Assembly: GCF_038006205.1 (NCBI RefSeq)
Contig: NZ_JBBOUU010000001.1
Location: 1,552,001 to 1,616,000 of the forward strand
DNA length: 64,000 nt
Source of the DNA: Solibacillus sp. FSL R7-0668
GTDB taxonomy: Bacteria; Bacillota; Bacilli; Bacillales_A; Planococcaceae
Direction of reading: 5' to 3'
The notes under the pieces were generated by a model that saw nothing but the letters and a program-made list of their open reading frames with translations, searched no databases and was not told where the DNA came from. Of the stretch, positions 34,944-43,787 are shown piece after piece (within the stretch, counting starts at the first letter, position 1; each line of letters begins with the position of its first letter). The position numbers and the translations under genes were made by a program.

Positions 34944-35789
34944 ATGGTGAGCTATTTATGTAACATAATGGGCGTATCTCGTTCAGGTTACTACAATTAC
35001 TTCACGGAAAAATCAGCACAAAAGCGCGCAATTAAAGCGGAAATAGATGAAGAAGTAAAGGATATCATTTTAAAGGCGTATCATTTCCGAGGACGCAAAA
35101 AAGGAGCACGCCAAATTAAAATGACCTTAGAAAATCAATACCAAATTACATATAACTTAAAGCGTATTCGCCGCATAATGAAAAAATTTTCGATTATATG
35201 TCCAATTCGTAAAGCAAATCCATATCGTCGCATGGCGAAAGCAACGAAAGAACATCGCACATGTCAGAACAAACTACAACGTCAATTTAAACAAGGTGAA
35301 GCAGGTAAAGTTCTGTTAACAGATATCACTTATTTAACGTATAAAGGTGGAAAACGCGCTTATTTATCAACGATTAAAGACGCCGAAACGAATGAGATTT
35401 TAGCGTATGAAGTATCCCCTTCATTACATCTAGAGATTGCGCTCAATACGCTTCACAAACTGAAGAAACACCGCCATTTAACAGAAGGCGCCTTTATTCA
35501 TTCGGATCAAGGTTTCCATTATACGAGTCCGCAATTTCAAAAGCTCGTAAAGAAAATGGGGTTAGGTCAATCGATGTCACGTCGGGGAAACTGTTGGGAT
35601 AATGCGCCCCAAGAATCATTCTTTGGGCATTTTAAAGATGAAACGAATCTAAAAGAATGTGAAACGCTAGAAGAAGTAAAACGAGAAGTTAAGAGTTATA
35701 TGACGTATTACAATCATTATCGTGGCCAGTGGAATTTAAAAAAGCTGCCGCCTGTAAAATACAGACAGCAGCTTCAACAAGTTGCCTAG
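34944..35789 (+). CDS. IS3-family transposase OrfB (DDE integrase domain)
   Basis: Read alone from the ATG at 34944 it has 281 residues; the same frame is open back to the slippery site at 34833, so the working product is an OrfAB fusion. HTH_21-like start (GVSRSGYYNYF), then the DDE catalytic core: LLTDITYL, IHSDQGFHY and ESFFGHFKDE supply D, D and E. It cuts and joins DNA during transposition. Confidence 0.9.
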   Translation: MVSYLCNIMGVSRSGYYNYFTEKSAQKRAIKAEIDEEVKDIILKAYHFRGRKKGARQIKMTLENQYQITYNLKRIRRIMKKFSIICPIRKANPYRRMAKATKEHRTCQNKLQRQFKQGEAGKVLLTDITYLTYKGGKRAYLSTIKDAETNEILAYEVSPSLHLEIALNTLHKLKKHRHLTEGAFIHSDQGFHYTSPQFQKLVKKMGLGQSMSRRGNCWDNAPQESFFGHFKDETNLKECETLEEVKREVKSYMTYYNHYRGQWNLKKLPPVKYRQQLQQVA

Positions 35790-35832
35790 GCTTTTCAAAA
35801 TGTCCTTTACAAAGGGTACACTTTATTATGTT

Positions 35833-35842
35833 GAGCAGGCTT
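35833..35842. terminator. Right arm of the split terminator
   Basis: GAGCAGGCTT, perfect partner of 34349-34358. It lies ten bases beyond the stop of the AraC gene, which may now lack a working terminator. Confidence 0.65.
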
Positions 35843-35852
35843 ATATTCATTA

Positions 35853-36725
35853 TCAATCATCAAAGCCTAAATTCACTGGCTCCAATGGTAAATTTGAAAC
35901 TGCGTTAGTCATATTTGTTGAAGGGACAGAATGATCAACTTCCTCAAAACTAACCCCGTCAATCCATACTTCACCCGAACCAACAAGCAACACACCAAAA
36001 TGAATGGCTTCTCCTTCTTCAGTTACATCGAGTACAATTGAATAGTAATTCCAATCTGTTGTGCCATGAATTGAACGATTATCCATATTATCGAATTGTA
36101 AGAGGTCTCCGTTTTTCGAATCAATTCGGCACCAAGCCCCGCATTTCATTGCATCCTTTGTTTTAATAAAGCAAGACATTTTCATGCGCTTACCAATCCA
36201 ATTTTTAGCTGAAAATACTTGCATTAACGTTCCAAATTGACCTTCTTGAGCAGGCTGTGTACTGCCTAAGTAACCCGATTTAGAGCCCGTATGAAACACC
36301 TTATGATCGGATTTGATGGAATATAAAGATGGGTTTGTCCCCGTTAAAAGCCAGCCCTTCACTTCATTTGTTGTCATATCCTGTTCCTCCTTAAAGTTTA
36401 TTGATCGCATTAAATTACGATATTTCCCAGGTGGCATCTGGTATAGCTCTTTGAAAGCACGTGTGAATGCTTCCTGTGATTGAAATTGACATTCCAATGA
36501 AATGTCGAGTATTGATTCATCAGAATGCAATAGTAAAAACGCAGCGACAGCAAGACGTCTTTTTCGAATATATATCCCGATAGATAAGCCCGTCTCCTTT
36601 TTGAACTGCCTCGTTAAATAAAACTTTGAGTAACCAATTTTTTCGGCATACTGCTCAAGCTGCCATTCAGATAAGATATTTTCCTCAAGCATATCAACAA
36701 TATGTTGGACTAGCTGACTATACAT
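35853..36725 (-). CDS. AraC family regulator with C-terminal sensor-like domain
   Basis: 290 residues. The DNA-binding pair of helix-turn-helix motifs is N-terminal (about 8-105: GYSKFYLTRQFKKETGLSIG and SQEAFTRAFKELYQMPPGKY), the reverse of classical AraC but usual for the SoxS/Rob type. The C-terminal 170 residues look like a beta-rich jelly-roll (KMSCFIKTKDAMKCGAWCRI; WNYYSIVLDVTEEGEAIHFG), probably a ligand-binding module. AGGTGAG precedes the ATG. Ligand and targets unknown. Confidence 0.85.
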   Translation of the reverse strand: MYSQLVQHIVDMLEENILSEWQLEQYAEKIGYSKFYLTRQFKKETGLSIGIYIRKRRLAVAAFLLLHSDESILDISLECQFQSQEAFTRAFKELYQMPPGKYRNLMRSINFKEEQDMTTNEVKGWLLTGTNPSLYSIKSDHKVFHTGSKSGYLGSTQPAQEGQFGTLMQVFSAKNWIGKRMKMSCFIKTKDAMKCGAWCRIDSKNGDLLQFDNMDNRSIHGTTDWNYYSIVLDVTEEGEAIHFGVLLVGSGEVWIDGVSFEEVDHSVPSTNMTNAVSNLPLEPVNLGFDD

Positions 36726-37016
36726 GACTGCTCACCTCAAAACTTAGTATAAAGAAGAAACCAAATCCATTTTTGATAATTATTGCACTACAGTGAGTTT
36801 AGTGTAACGCACGATTTATGTAGTACATTGAGATATGTAATAGGAGTCTATAAGAACCCAATTATAACAAATAATGGGTGTTAAAATATGGCGTTTGTTT
36901 TAAAATAGTTATAGGGGATTCAACTTGAGTAAATTTGATATGTTCATGTAAAAGTATGTGGAATTGATGTCCGCCTCTTTTGGATTCTAAACGCTTGATG
37001 CAAAGGAGAAGTTATA

Positions 37017-37559
37017 ATGAAAAAAACAGCAGTCCTTATTTATCCCAATTTTAGTGAATATGAGCTAACAACGGCATTGTCCATATTAATGCAAGGTACG
37101 AAACCTGTGAGTATTATTTCGATAAACAAAGAACTAGTTAAGGGGGAGGCAGGTCTTACATTAATGGCAGATCAAGCAATTGATCAAGTTAATTACGAAG
37201 AATTCGACAGTCTTCTATTAACCGGGTGTATGGATGTTTTCCCTATCCTAGAAAATACTAAATATACTGATTTTATTAAAAACATTGCGGATCAGGAGAA
37301 TTTCATAGTAGCTAGTATATCAAGTTCTCCTGCTTTACTTGCTAAAGCAGGATTATTAAAGAATAAAAAATATACGGTTGGATTACTTGAGGAAGCTAGA
37401 ATCAATTCTGGAATATTCGAAGCAGCAAATTATGTGAATCAATTATTAGTAAAGGATGGCAATATTATTACTGCATGGGGGTCAGCATTTATTGACTTTG
37501 GCATTCTATTTGGAAAATCATTGGACCTTCAATTTGAAGAAGGTTGGTATGGTAAATAA
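37017..37559 (+). CDS. DJ-1/PfpI family protein
   Basis: 180 residues. VLIYPNFSEYELTTAL at the start, the acidic residue region LLLTGCMDVF and the elbow ASISSSPALLAKAGLLKN (about 100-117) fit the DJ-1/PfpI fold. At the elbow, where most members carry the reactive cysteine (AICxxP), this protein has serine, so it may be a binding protein or inactive relative rather than a hydrolase/deglycase. AAAGGAGAAG upstream. The truncated Nudix gene follows. Confidence 0.82.
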   Translation: MKKTAVLIYPNFSEYELTTALSILMQGTKPVSIISINKELVKGEAGLTLMADQAIDQVNYEEFDSLLLTGCMDVFPILENTKYTDFIKNIADQENFIVASISSSPALLAKAGLLKNKKYTVGLLEEARINSGIFEAANYVNQLLVKDGNIITAWGSAFIDFGILFGKSLDLQFEEGWYGK

Positions 37560-37615
37560 GAAGCGTTAGTGATTTTGATAGTGGTTGAGAAAATATTATT
37601 CGGAGGAAACGAAAC

Positions 37616-37801
37616 ATGGGCTACATTGAAAGATTACGCAAAGTCGTTGGTAGCGACCCTTTACTATTGGTTGGAGTTGCGGTTGCTGTCATAAACGACA
37701 AGGGGCAAATATTATTACAAAAACGGAATGATGGTGTATGGGGCGTTCCGGGCGGTTTTATGGAATTAGGCGAGTCTACTGAAGAGGCTGGTGTTTGTTA
37801 A
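37616..37801 (+). pseudogene. Nudix hydrolase, truncated
   Basis: The N-terminal half of a Nudix protein: VAVAVINDKGQILLQKR, then WGVPGGFMELGESTEEAG, which is the first part of the Nudix box. It stops at GVC before the REUxEE half, so the catalytic glutamates are missing and the product cannot be active. The break is followed by hairpin-rich repeat sequence, so a deletion or insertion removed the rest. GGAGGAAACG precedes the ATG. Confidence 0.8.
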
Positions 37802-37857
37802 TTGAAGGCCCTTATGGAGCGACGGAATCTGTCACAATCACATACAATACACATAAA

Positions 37858-38020
37858 CGGGCTGTCTAAAAAGTCGAAACTTTTAAGACAGTTGCCTCCT
37901 CATATATTAATTATCCGCTTGAGGCTGCTTTTCGCGGTGGTCAGAATAGGAACGAATGCTAAAACCGTCACATCGTGTGACAACGCATTCATGACCAGCA
38001 TCGTGCTGGCCTCCATCCTC
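37858..38020. repeat. GC-richer hairpin cluster (repeat element remnant)
   Basis: Three short hairpins in a row: CTGTCTAAAAAGT / ACTTTTAAGACAG (37861-37890), GTCACA-TCG-TGTGAC (37968-37982) and CCAGCA-TCG-TGCTGG (37995-38009). The last two share the centre CATCGTG. GC content is above that of the flanks. The first dyad resembles the ends of some IS elements (GGGCTGTCTAAAAAGT). It lies exactly where the Nudix gene was cut. Confidence 0.5.
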
Positions 38021-38026
38021 GGCGCA

Positions 38027-38064
38027 AAGGGAGTGTCCCAGAAATACTTCTCGGACACTCCCTT
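38027..38064 (-). terminator. Terminator of the cydDC operon
   Basis: AAGGGAGTGTCC (38027-38038) and GGACACTCCCTT (38053-38064) form a perfect 12-bp stem nine bases beyond the cydC stop. The T-run on the minus side is short, so strength is uncertain. Confidence 0.65.
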
Positions 38065-38073
38065 CACTTTTTC

Positions 38074-39747
38074 TTACAAAGTACCGTTTTTAGCAACCAT
38101 CGCGTAGTACAGCCCTTTTTTTGCTAGCAATTCATCATGTGAACCAAATTCAGCAATTTGCCCCCGCTGCATGACATAAATGCGGTCGAATTGGTCTAGG
38201 TTTGTCAGCTTATGCGTAACCATCAGGACGGTTTTATCGGCTGCCTCTGAAAGTAGTGTGTGAAATAACATACTTTCAGTTTGCACGTCTAAGCTTGTAA
38301 ACGGTTCATCTATAAGCCATAGCTGACTTTCTTTTAACAGCAGTCGAGCAAAGGCGAGTCGTTGTTTTTCTCCGCCTGAAAGATTGCCGCCTTTTTCAAA
38401 AATCGGGTCATCTAAATTTTTATCCAGTGCTGCTTTCGTCAGCGCTTGTTGTAATTGTGTGTCTGTCGCTTCAGGCTTGGCTAATAGTAAATTGCTTTTA
38501 ATGGTACCCGAGAAGAAATGATTGTGCTGTAGCATCGTCGCTATTTGCTCATAAAGAGAGTGGGTTGTGATGGATGCAAGTGCATGTTCTCCAACCGAGA
38601 TTTCCCCATGTGTCGGGTGTATTTCCTTCATTACAAGCTGCATCAGTGTTGATTTACCCGACCCACTAGGACCAACGATCGCTATTTTTTCCCCGGGTTG
38701 AATCGTTAACGAAACGTTGTTCAAAGCAGGGCGCGTTGAAGAGGGATAATGATAGCTGACATTTTGTAACTGGATTTTTTTTTGAATATTTTCAAGCGTT
38801 CTTGTTCCATCCACTTGCTCGTTTGCAGTCACTTCTTCCAGCTGATCAACTGCTTTTTTCGTATGTCGTGCAAAGATTGGCACCATTGATAGTGGGACGG
38901 CGGATTCAAAAACCGTGAGTGAAACAAGGATAATTAAGGCTAAATACACCCCTTCTAGCTGCCCAATCGATGTTAAATAGGCGCCAACAAAGACAACACC
39001 AAAGCTCGTGAATAAGGCAATGAGCTGATTCCATAAATAGGAGGTTTGCTCTTGATTGAGCTCTTTTCGCCGAGATTTTCCATAAGCCTGGTATAAAGAG
39101 GCTAATTCCGCGTCCTTCGCTTGCTTTTGATTGTGAAGTAATAATTCTCGATACCCATAGAAATACTCGGTTGCTTCAATTGTCAGCTCCTTTTTTTCGA
39201 CTGTGCTCGTAGGAAATGGTCGATGAAAGAGAAGATAGGGAACGACAATGCTTGTGAGTACGATGCCGATCAGTAAGAGCAAGGCAATCCAAGGTGAAAA
39301 GAATAATGTAAATAAAATCGTGACGAAAAACACAAGTAGAGCGATAAAGGGCGGATACAGCACGCGTAAAAAGAAGTTTTGTAGCATCTCAACATCGCTT
39401 GTAATCCGCGTTAATAAATCGCCACTTTTATAGTTGTTAAACAGATGTGCTTGTGGCAATAGCTTTTGGAAAAAATTCATCCGTACAATACTAATAAATT
39501 TAAAGGTTACCCGATGTGATAGATAGCGTTCGGCATATTTACTGGCGGATTTCGTCACGCCAAATAATTTGAGAAACGCGGTTAAGATTAAAATGACATA
39601 AAAGGGAGGCATTAGGGCTGCTTTTGATATGAGCAAGCCACTTTGTGCAAACAGTGCGACCGCCGTTAAGCCACTTACTGTCCCTGCTAATAGTGCAAGT
39701 AGGACATCTTTTTTATCATGCCAAATCATGTTCACTAATTGTTGCAT
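38074..39747 (-). CDS. cydC: Thiol reductant ABC exporter subunit CydC
   Basis: 557 residues: six membrane helices in the first 310, then an ATPase domain with Walker A GPSGSGKS, signature NLSGGEKQRLAFARLLL, Walker B LWLIDEPFTSLD and VTHKL. SGLLISKAALMPPFYVIL near the start is typical for CydC. With CydD it exports glutathione or cysteine to the outer face of the membrane, which is needed to assemble cytochrome bd. The gene overlaps cydD by 13 bases. The oxidase genes themselves lie 4 kb away. Confidence 0.93.
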   Translation of the reverse strand: MQQLVNMIWHDKKDVLLALLAGTVSGLTAVALFAQSGLLISKAALMPPFYVILILTAFLKLFGVTKSASKYAERYLSHRVTFKFISIVRMNFFQKLLPQAHLFNNYKSGDLLTRITSDVEMLQNFFLRVLYPPFIALLVFFVTILFTLFFSPWIALLLLIGIVLTSIVVPYLLFHRPFPTSTVEKKELTIEATEYFYGYRELLLHNQKQAKDAELASLYQAYGKSRRKELNQEQTSYLWNQLIALFTSFGVVFVGAYLTSIGQLEGVYLALIILVSLTVFESAVPLSMVPIFARHTKKAVDQLEEVTANEQVDGTRTLENIQKKIQLQNVSYHYPSSTRPALNNVSLTIQPGEKIAIVGPSGSGKSTLMQLVMKEIHPTHGEISVGEHALASITTHSLYEQIATMLQHNHFFSGTIKSNLLLAKPEATDTQLQQALTKAALDKNLDDPIFEKGGNLSGGEKQRLAFARLLLKESQLWLIDEPFTSLDVQTESMLFHTLLSEAADKTVLMVTHKLTNLDQFDRIYVMQRGQIAEFGSHDELLAKKGLYYAMVAKNGTL

Positions 39748-41447
39748 GCTGTATTTCTCCCTTCCGCAATTTTTTTGAAATACGGGTGGTTTTTAAGTGT
39801 CACTGGTGTACCGGAACTGACAATTTGCCCGTCTTCTACGATATAAATGACATCCGCGAATCGAATGCTTTCATATTGATGGGCAGCAAGGATGATTGTC
39901 GCATTTGCCCGTAGTTTTTTAATAGAAGCAACTAATAATTGTTCGGTTACAACATCTAAGCCAGCAGTTGGTTCATCAAAGAATACGATAGCGGGCTCTT
40001 TTAGGAAGGCCCTTGCAATTGCCACACGCTGCTTTTCGCCACCTGATAATCCAAGGCCACCTTCACCAATCGCTGTGTCAAGTCCGTTCGGTAAAGCGCT
40101 CACCCAATCGACTAATTGTGCCTCTTTTAATGCAGCATGAATCTGTGTATCCAAAACGTCGAGCCCCATGCAAATATTTTCACGTAATGTCCCCGCAAAA
40201 ATATAAGGGTGCTGTGAAATATAGCTTGTTTGCGCATACCAATGATCCGCACGATAGTGGCTGCGTGGCGCGTTGTTTAAATAGATTTCTCCTGAATTGA
40301 ACTCGGTTAAACTGGATAACAGATTTAAGATCGTTGTCTTGCCGTGACCCGTTTTGCCGATAAAAGCCACCGTTTGTCCAGGCTGTATCGTGAGAGTGAG
40401 TGGACCAATTGTCGGGCCGTTTGGATAGTGAAATAACCCATCCTTAATCGAAATTTCAGGTTGAATGGCTAATGAATTGTGCCCCCACTGGACAGGGTTT
40501 GCCTCTTCTTGAAGCTGCTTTGCAATTAAATCAGCAGCCCCTAAGCTCCCACGACCGGTATGAAAGGCAGCCCCTAGCTCCTTCAAGGAATTATAATATT
40601 CTGGTGCTAAAGTCAAAATGAAGAATGCCGGCGCAAAAGTGAGTGTTTTAAAAACAATCATTTGAAAGCCGATTTCCAACGCTACAATCCCAATACCAAG
40701 TGTTGCGATGAGCTCGATAAATAGGGTAGAGGCGAACGCAATTTTTAAAACGCTTAATGTCCGGCTCATAAAGCCTTCATTACTTTTCGCTAAAATATGC
40801 TCCTGCTGTTTACTTTGACCGAATAACCGAATCGTTTGTAGCCCTTGCAGTAAATCTAAAAATTTCCCCGAAAACTGATTTAACGCATCTAATTGCTCTT
40901 CTGATTTTTTCTTCGTTTGCATCCCGATAATAATATACGTAATCGGAACAAAGGGCGCGGTAATTAGCATAATCCAACCACTATTCGGGTGAACAATAAA
41001 GACCGCAATTAAAATCATTAGCGGAATAACGCTTGTTTTAATGACTTGTGGCATGTATTCACGGTAATAGCTTTCCAGCTGATCGACGGTATCGACTAAA
41101 AGTGTTACCTTTTCACCTGTTTGAAAGGACACATGCTGTTCCATCGTCGTGTGTGACCAATGCTGCATGAGTTTTCCCCGAACAGTGCCCTTTACCTTTT
41201 CAGCTAACCAGCCCCCAATTCGACCTAATGAAAACTGCGTCGTGAGCCGAACGATTATGGCAATCAAAAAAAGCCAAAAGAAAAGATACGTATTGGAAAA
41301 GGGCGCTTTTTCAATAAAAACAAGATTGACAATTTCTACAATACTGATGCCCTGTAAGATAATGCTTCCCCCTAAAAATAAGGATAGGATAATTAGCAGG
41401 ACGAGCTTGGATTTATGTTCAAATAGTAAATTTTTTAGAAAAGGCAT
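39735..41447 (-). CDS. cydD: Thiol reductant ABC exporter subunit CydD
   Basis: 570 residues: six helices in the N-terminal half, then an ATPase with Walker A GKTGHGKT, signature GLSGGEKQRVAIARAFL, Walker B VFFDEPTAGLD and switch histidine AAHQYE. Forms a heterodimer with CydC. First gene of the two-gene minus-strand unit, with AAGGAG upstream of the ATG. Its promoter region (41448-41634) is shared with the divergent two-component system. Confidence 0.93.
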   Translation of the reverse strand: MPFLKNLLFEHKSKLVLLIILSLFLGGSIILQGISIVEIVNLVFIEKAPFSNTYLFFWLFLIAIIVRLTTQFSLGRIGGWLAEKVKGTVRGKLMQHWSHTTMEQHVSFQTGEKVTLLVDTVDQLESYYREYMPQVIKTSVIPLMILIAVFIVHPNSGWIMLITAPFVPITYIIIGMQTKKKSEEQLDALNQFSGKFLDLLQGLQTIRLFGQSKQQEHILAKSNEGFMSRTLSVLKIAFASTLFIELIATLGIGIVALEIGFQMIVFKTLTFAPAFFILTLAPEYYNSLKELGAAFHTGRGSLGAADLIAKQLQEEANPVQWGHNSLAIQPEISIKDGLFHYPNGPTIGPLTLTIQPGQTVAFIGKTGHGKTTILNLLSSLTEFNSGEIYLNNAPRSHYRADHWYAQTSYISQHPYIFAGTLRENICMGLDVLDTQIHAALKEAQLVDWVSALPNGLDTAIGEGGLGLSGGEKQRVAIARAFLKEPAIVFFDEPTAGLDVVTEQLLVASIKKLRANATIILAAHQYESIRFADVIYIVEDGQIVSSGTPVTLKNHPYFKKIAEGRNTACNN

Positions 41448-41634
41448 GTTATCAACTCCTTACCTATATAATAGGCAAATTTGGTAAAAACAAAACTAGG
41501 GGTTTTCCACTATATTTAGGAGGAATGTTACAGACAGATGAACGTTGAGGAAGTACTTTTATTAGCGCAGTTGGAGAGAACGAGATAGTATTAAAGATGA
41601 AAATCAGACATGTTTTAGAAAGGAGCAATCAGCT

Positions 41635-42669
41635 ATGACGGTTCGCCTACCTTATGAGTATTTAAAGGAAATTTATGAACATATTCAAGATGGCATTATT
41701 GTGATGAAAGCAAACCGTGAAATTATTATGATGAACCCCGCAGCCGCAAAATTAACGGGCTGGGCAATTGGTGATTCCGTTCCGTATTGTACCTATTGTA
41801 TGACCCGGGAAAAAAAGGAGGGGGAACCGACCTGCTACTTGATTGCGAATCGTGAGGTGCCGTCCTTTTTATCGCAAATGCCAACGTATCATGGACAAAA
41901 AATCGATGTAGAAATGAGTACCGCTGCGATTTATGCAAATGCCGATACTGGGGAAAGTGAGTATTTGCTTGTGTTACGCGACCAGGAATTAATTAAAAAA
42001 GCACAGCAAGCCGAAAATACAAAGAAAATGATTCGTGCATTAATTGAAGCAAAGGAATCCGAGCATAAGCGTCTTGCACAGGAATTGCATGATGGTATAG
42101 GACAATCCTTATTTACCGTATCCGTCGCATTGCAGGCGGTAGAGTCATTTGTCAAAGAAAATCCGAAATTATCGCTGTATATTCATGAAGTTCAAGCCGA
42201 GCTGCAACGAGCAATGGATGATATTAACGCCTATTCCCATCAGTTACGCCCCCATAGCTTAGATCAGCTAGGTCTAGTGCCAACGATTCAAATGATGATT
42301 GATACGACGATGAAAAATACACCTGCACTGACAATTGATTTACTGACAGAGGGGGTAGATCGCTGTGATCCTGTTGTCGAAATTAACTTATATCGTGTCA
42401 TTCAAGAGGCGCTTCATAATGTGGTGAAATATGCGAATGCCAGCCACGTTCAAATTGATATTATAAAGGATTCTCGACAAATTGAGATGAAGATTTGTGA
42501 TAATGGGATTGGCTTTAATCGCGAAAAAATAAAGAGTCCCGGCTTAGGGTTAAAGCATATGGAAGAGCGCATTGACTTATTAAACGGCCAGTTCGAAATT
42601 GAGTCTAATATTGGAGAAGGTACGACGATTGACATTGTTGTGCCAAGATGGAGACCACAAGATGATTAA
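41635..42669 (+). CDS. NarL-type sensor histidine kinase with cysteine-containing PAS domain
   Basis: 344 residues, no membrane segment. An N-terminal PAS domain (about 5-120) holds a cysteine group CTYC...C (C52, C55, C67), then the HisKA_3 phosphoacceptor ELHDGIGQSL (H152) and a HATPase domain (EALHNVVKYANASH; NGIGF; GLGLKHMEER). The arrangement recalls NreB/AirS, where cysteines in a PAS domain hold an oxygen-sensitive iron-sulfur cluster, though those have four ligands and only three are obvious here. Overlaps the regulator gene by eight bases and lies between cydDC and cydABS, so control of cytochrome bd by oxygen or redox is likely. Confidence 0.9.
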   Translation: MTVRLPYEYLKEIYEHIQDGIIVMKANREIIMMNPAAAKLTGWAIGDSVPYCTYCMTREKKEGEPTCYLIANREVPSFLSQMPTYHGQKIDVEMSTAAIYANADTGESEYLLVLRDQELIKKAQQAENTKKMIRALIEAKESEHKRLAQELHDGIGQSLFTVSVALQAVESFVKENPKLSLYIHEVQAELQRAMDDINAYSHQLRPHSLDQLGLVPTIQMMIDTTMKNTPALTIDLLTEGVDRCDPVVEINLYRVIQEALHNVVKYANASHVQIDIIKDSRQIEMKICDNGIGFNREKIKSPGLGLKHMEERIDLLNGQFEIESNIGEGTTIDIVVPRWRPQDD

Positions 42670-43297
42670 CGTATTATTAGTAGATGACCATGTGCTCATT
42701 CGTAAAGGAATTGCACTATTATTAGAAAACCATGTCGATATTGCAGTTGTTGGTGAAGCAAATGACGGCGAAGAGGCGATTCAATTAGCTTACCAAACAG
42801 ATCCAGATGTCATATTGATGGATATTTCGATTCCAAATGGGCTGGATGGTTTTACAGCGACGAAGGAAATTAAAAAGAATTTACCTCATATTAAAGTGAT
42901 TCTGTTAACGATGCATGATGAAGTGGCCTATATTCAACAAGCCATTGATATAGAAGCGGACGGCTATATTTTAAAAAATAGTCAGGGCGGGATCATGTAC
43001 GAGGCGATTTTGTCTGTCTATCACGGTAAAACCTATTATGAAGTGGGCTTACCACAGGAGCAGTTAGAAAAGCTATTTAAAAATAAAGGTAATCCAAAAA
43101 CCGATGTGCTCTCCACACGCGAGCGAGAAATTGTACGCCTAACCATTTTAGGGTATAGCAATATTCAAATCGCGGAAAAACTATTTATTAGTGCCAAAAC
43201 TGTCGAGAATCACAAGGCCAATAGTATGAAAAAGCTCAATTTGAAAAGTAAGGCAGAGCTGATTCAGTATGGCATTACCAATGGTTATATCCAATAA
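42662..43297 (+). CDS. NarL/LuxR-type response regulator
   Basis: 211 residues. Receiver domain 1-120 with phosphoacceptor D54 (ILMDISIP) and acidic pair VDDH near the start; LuxR-type helix-turn-helix at about 145-205 (LSTREREIVRLTILGYSNIQ, then LFISAKTVENHKANSMKKL). ATG at 42662 overlaps the kinase stop. It is the output protein of the kinase upstream. Probable targets are the flanking cyd genes, which is an inference from position. Confidence 0.92.
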   Translation: MINVLLVDDHVLIRKGIALLLENHVDIAVVGEANDGEEAIQLAYQTDPDVILMDISIPNGLDGFTATKEIKKNLPHIKVILLTMHDEVAYIQQAIDIEADGYILKNSQGGIMYEAILSVYHGKTYYEVGLPQEQLEKLFKNKGNPKTDVLSTREREIVRLTILGYSNIQIAEKLFISAKTVENHKANSMKKLNLKSKAELIQYGITNGYIQ

Positions 43298-43303
43298 ATT
43301 CTA

Positions 43304-43346
43304 TACCCAACGCAAAGACTATATGCTTTGCTGTTGGGTATTTTTT
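43304..43346 (+). terminator. Terminator of the two-component operon
   Basis: TACCCAACGCAAAG (43304-43317) pairs with CTTTGC-T-GTTGGGTA (43326-43340), one bulge, followed by six T. Confidence 0.88.
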
Positions 43347-43446
43347 GTTGCAAAAATGACATAATTGCCGCTGTCTTCAAGGCTTTATAGTGGGAAACCC
43401 CTATATTTTATCAACAACATCCTCACTATACTTGAAGTTAGTTAAA

Positions 43447-43520
43447 GGATTGAACTTAATTCAGTAGGGTTCAAGCTCCGGCTGAATCAAGTTAAGCCGA
43501 GGTGTAATTGATAAGAGGTG
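43447..43520 (+). repeat. Structured leader element, copy A (short)
   Basis: CTTAATTCAG (43455-43464) and CTGAATCAAG (43482-43491) form an inverted repeat with one G-U. It is followed by GCCGAGGTGTAATTGATAA and a ribosome site for a 25-codon ORF. The longer copy B at 43603-43787 carries the same tail (GCCGAGGCGAAATTGATAA) in front of cydA. Confidence 0.6.
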
Positions 43521-43527
43521 AATACGC

Positions 43528-43605
43528 ATGAAAAAGAAATGGATGCTTGTTAGTTTTACATTGTCATCAATTGGGATGGCGGTTCTAGTATCAGCGATGT
43601 TTTAA
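43528..43605 (+). CDS. 25-residue membrane peptide ORF upstream of cydA
   Basis: ATG at 43528 with AGAGGTGA seven bases upstream. The product starts MKKKWMLVSFTL and ends AVLVSAMF: three lysines, then one hydrophobic segment, like a single-helix membrane peptide or a bare signal sequence. It lies between two leader repeats in front of cydA. It might be an accessory subunit, a leader peptide used for regulation, or the remnant of a longer gene. It is not similar to the CydS peptide downstream. No homologue is recognised. Confidence 0.5.
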   Translation: MKKKWMLVSFTLSSIGMAVLVSAMF

Positions 43606-43787
43606 CTTAATTCAGTAAGTTCTTTCTGCATCATAAGCAAAATGATAGGTACGAAAAATCCTCTATTTCTATAAGTGGGGATGAATCAAGCTAAAGCCTC
43701 GGCGGATGTCACAGATTTTAAAGGATTTTTTCAAGCAAGCTCGAAAAAATCTGGACACAATTACGCCGAGGCGAAATTGATAAATAG
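43603..43787 (+). repeat. Structured leader element, copy B (long), before cydA
   Basis: Begins with AACTTAATTCAGTAAGTTC, later has GATGAATCAAGCTAAA, then a large hairpin: GCCTCGGCG (43696-43704) with CGCCGAGGC (43764-43772), inner arms TGTCACAGATTTT and AAAATCTGGACA, and a central GATTTTTTC / GAAAAAATC stem. Ends in GAAATTGATAAATAGGAGG, the ribosome site of cydA. I believe similar elements are spread over genomes of this group. It could be a mobile repeat or a regulatory leader. Confidence 0.65.

Larger units (their letters stand above)
34370..35820 (+). mobile_element. IS3-family insertion sequence (IS150-like group)
   Basis: About 1.45 kb. Ends are inverted: TGTACCCTATAAGATAGACA at the left, and the complement of the right end starts TGTACCCTTTGTAAAGGACA; both then contain TTTGAAAA. 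Inside are orfA and orfB joined by a -1 frameshift. A 5-bp word TTTAT flanks both sides (34361-34365 and 35822-35826) and could be the target duplication if the ends extend a few bases beyond TG...CA. Both ORFs are intact, so the element may be active. Confidence 0.88.
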
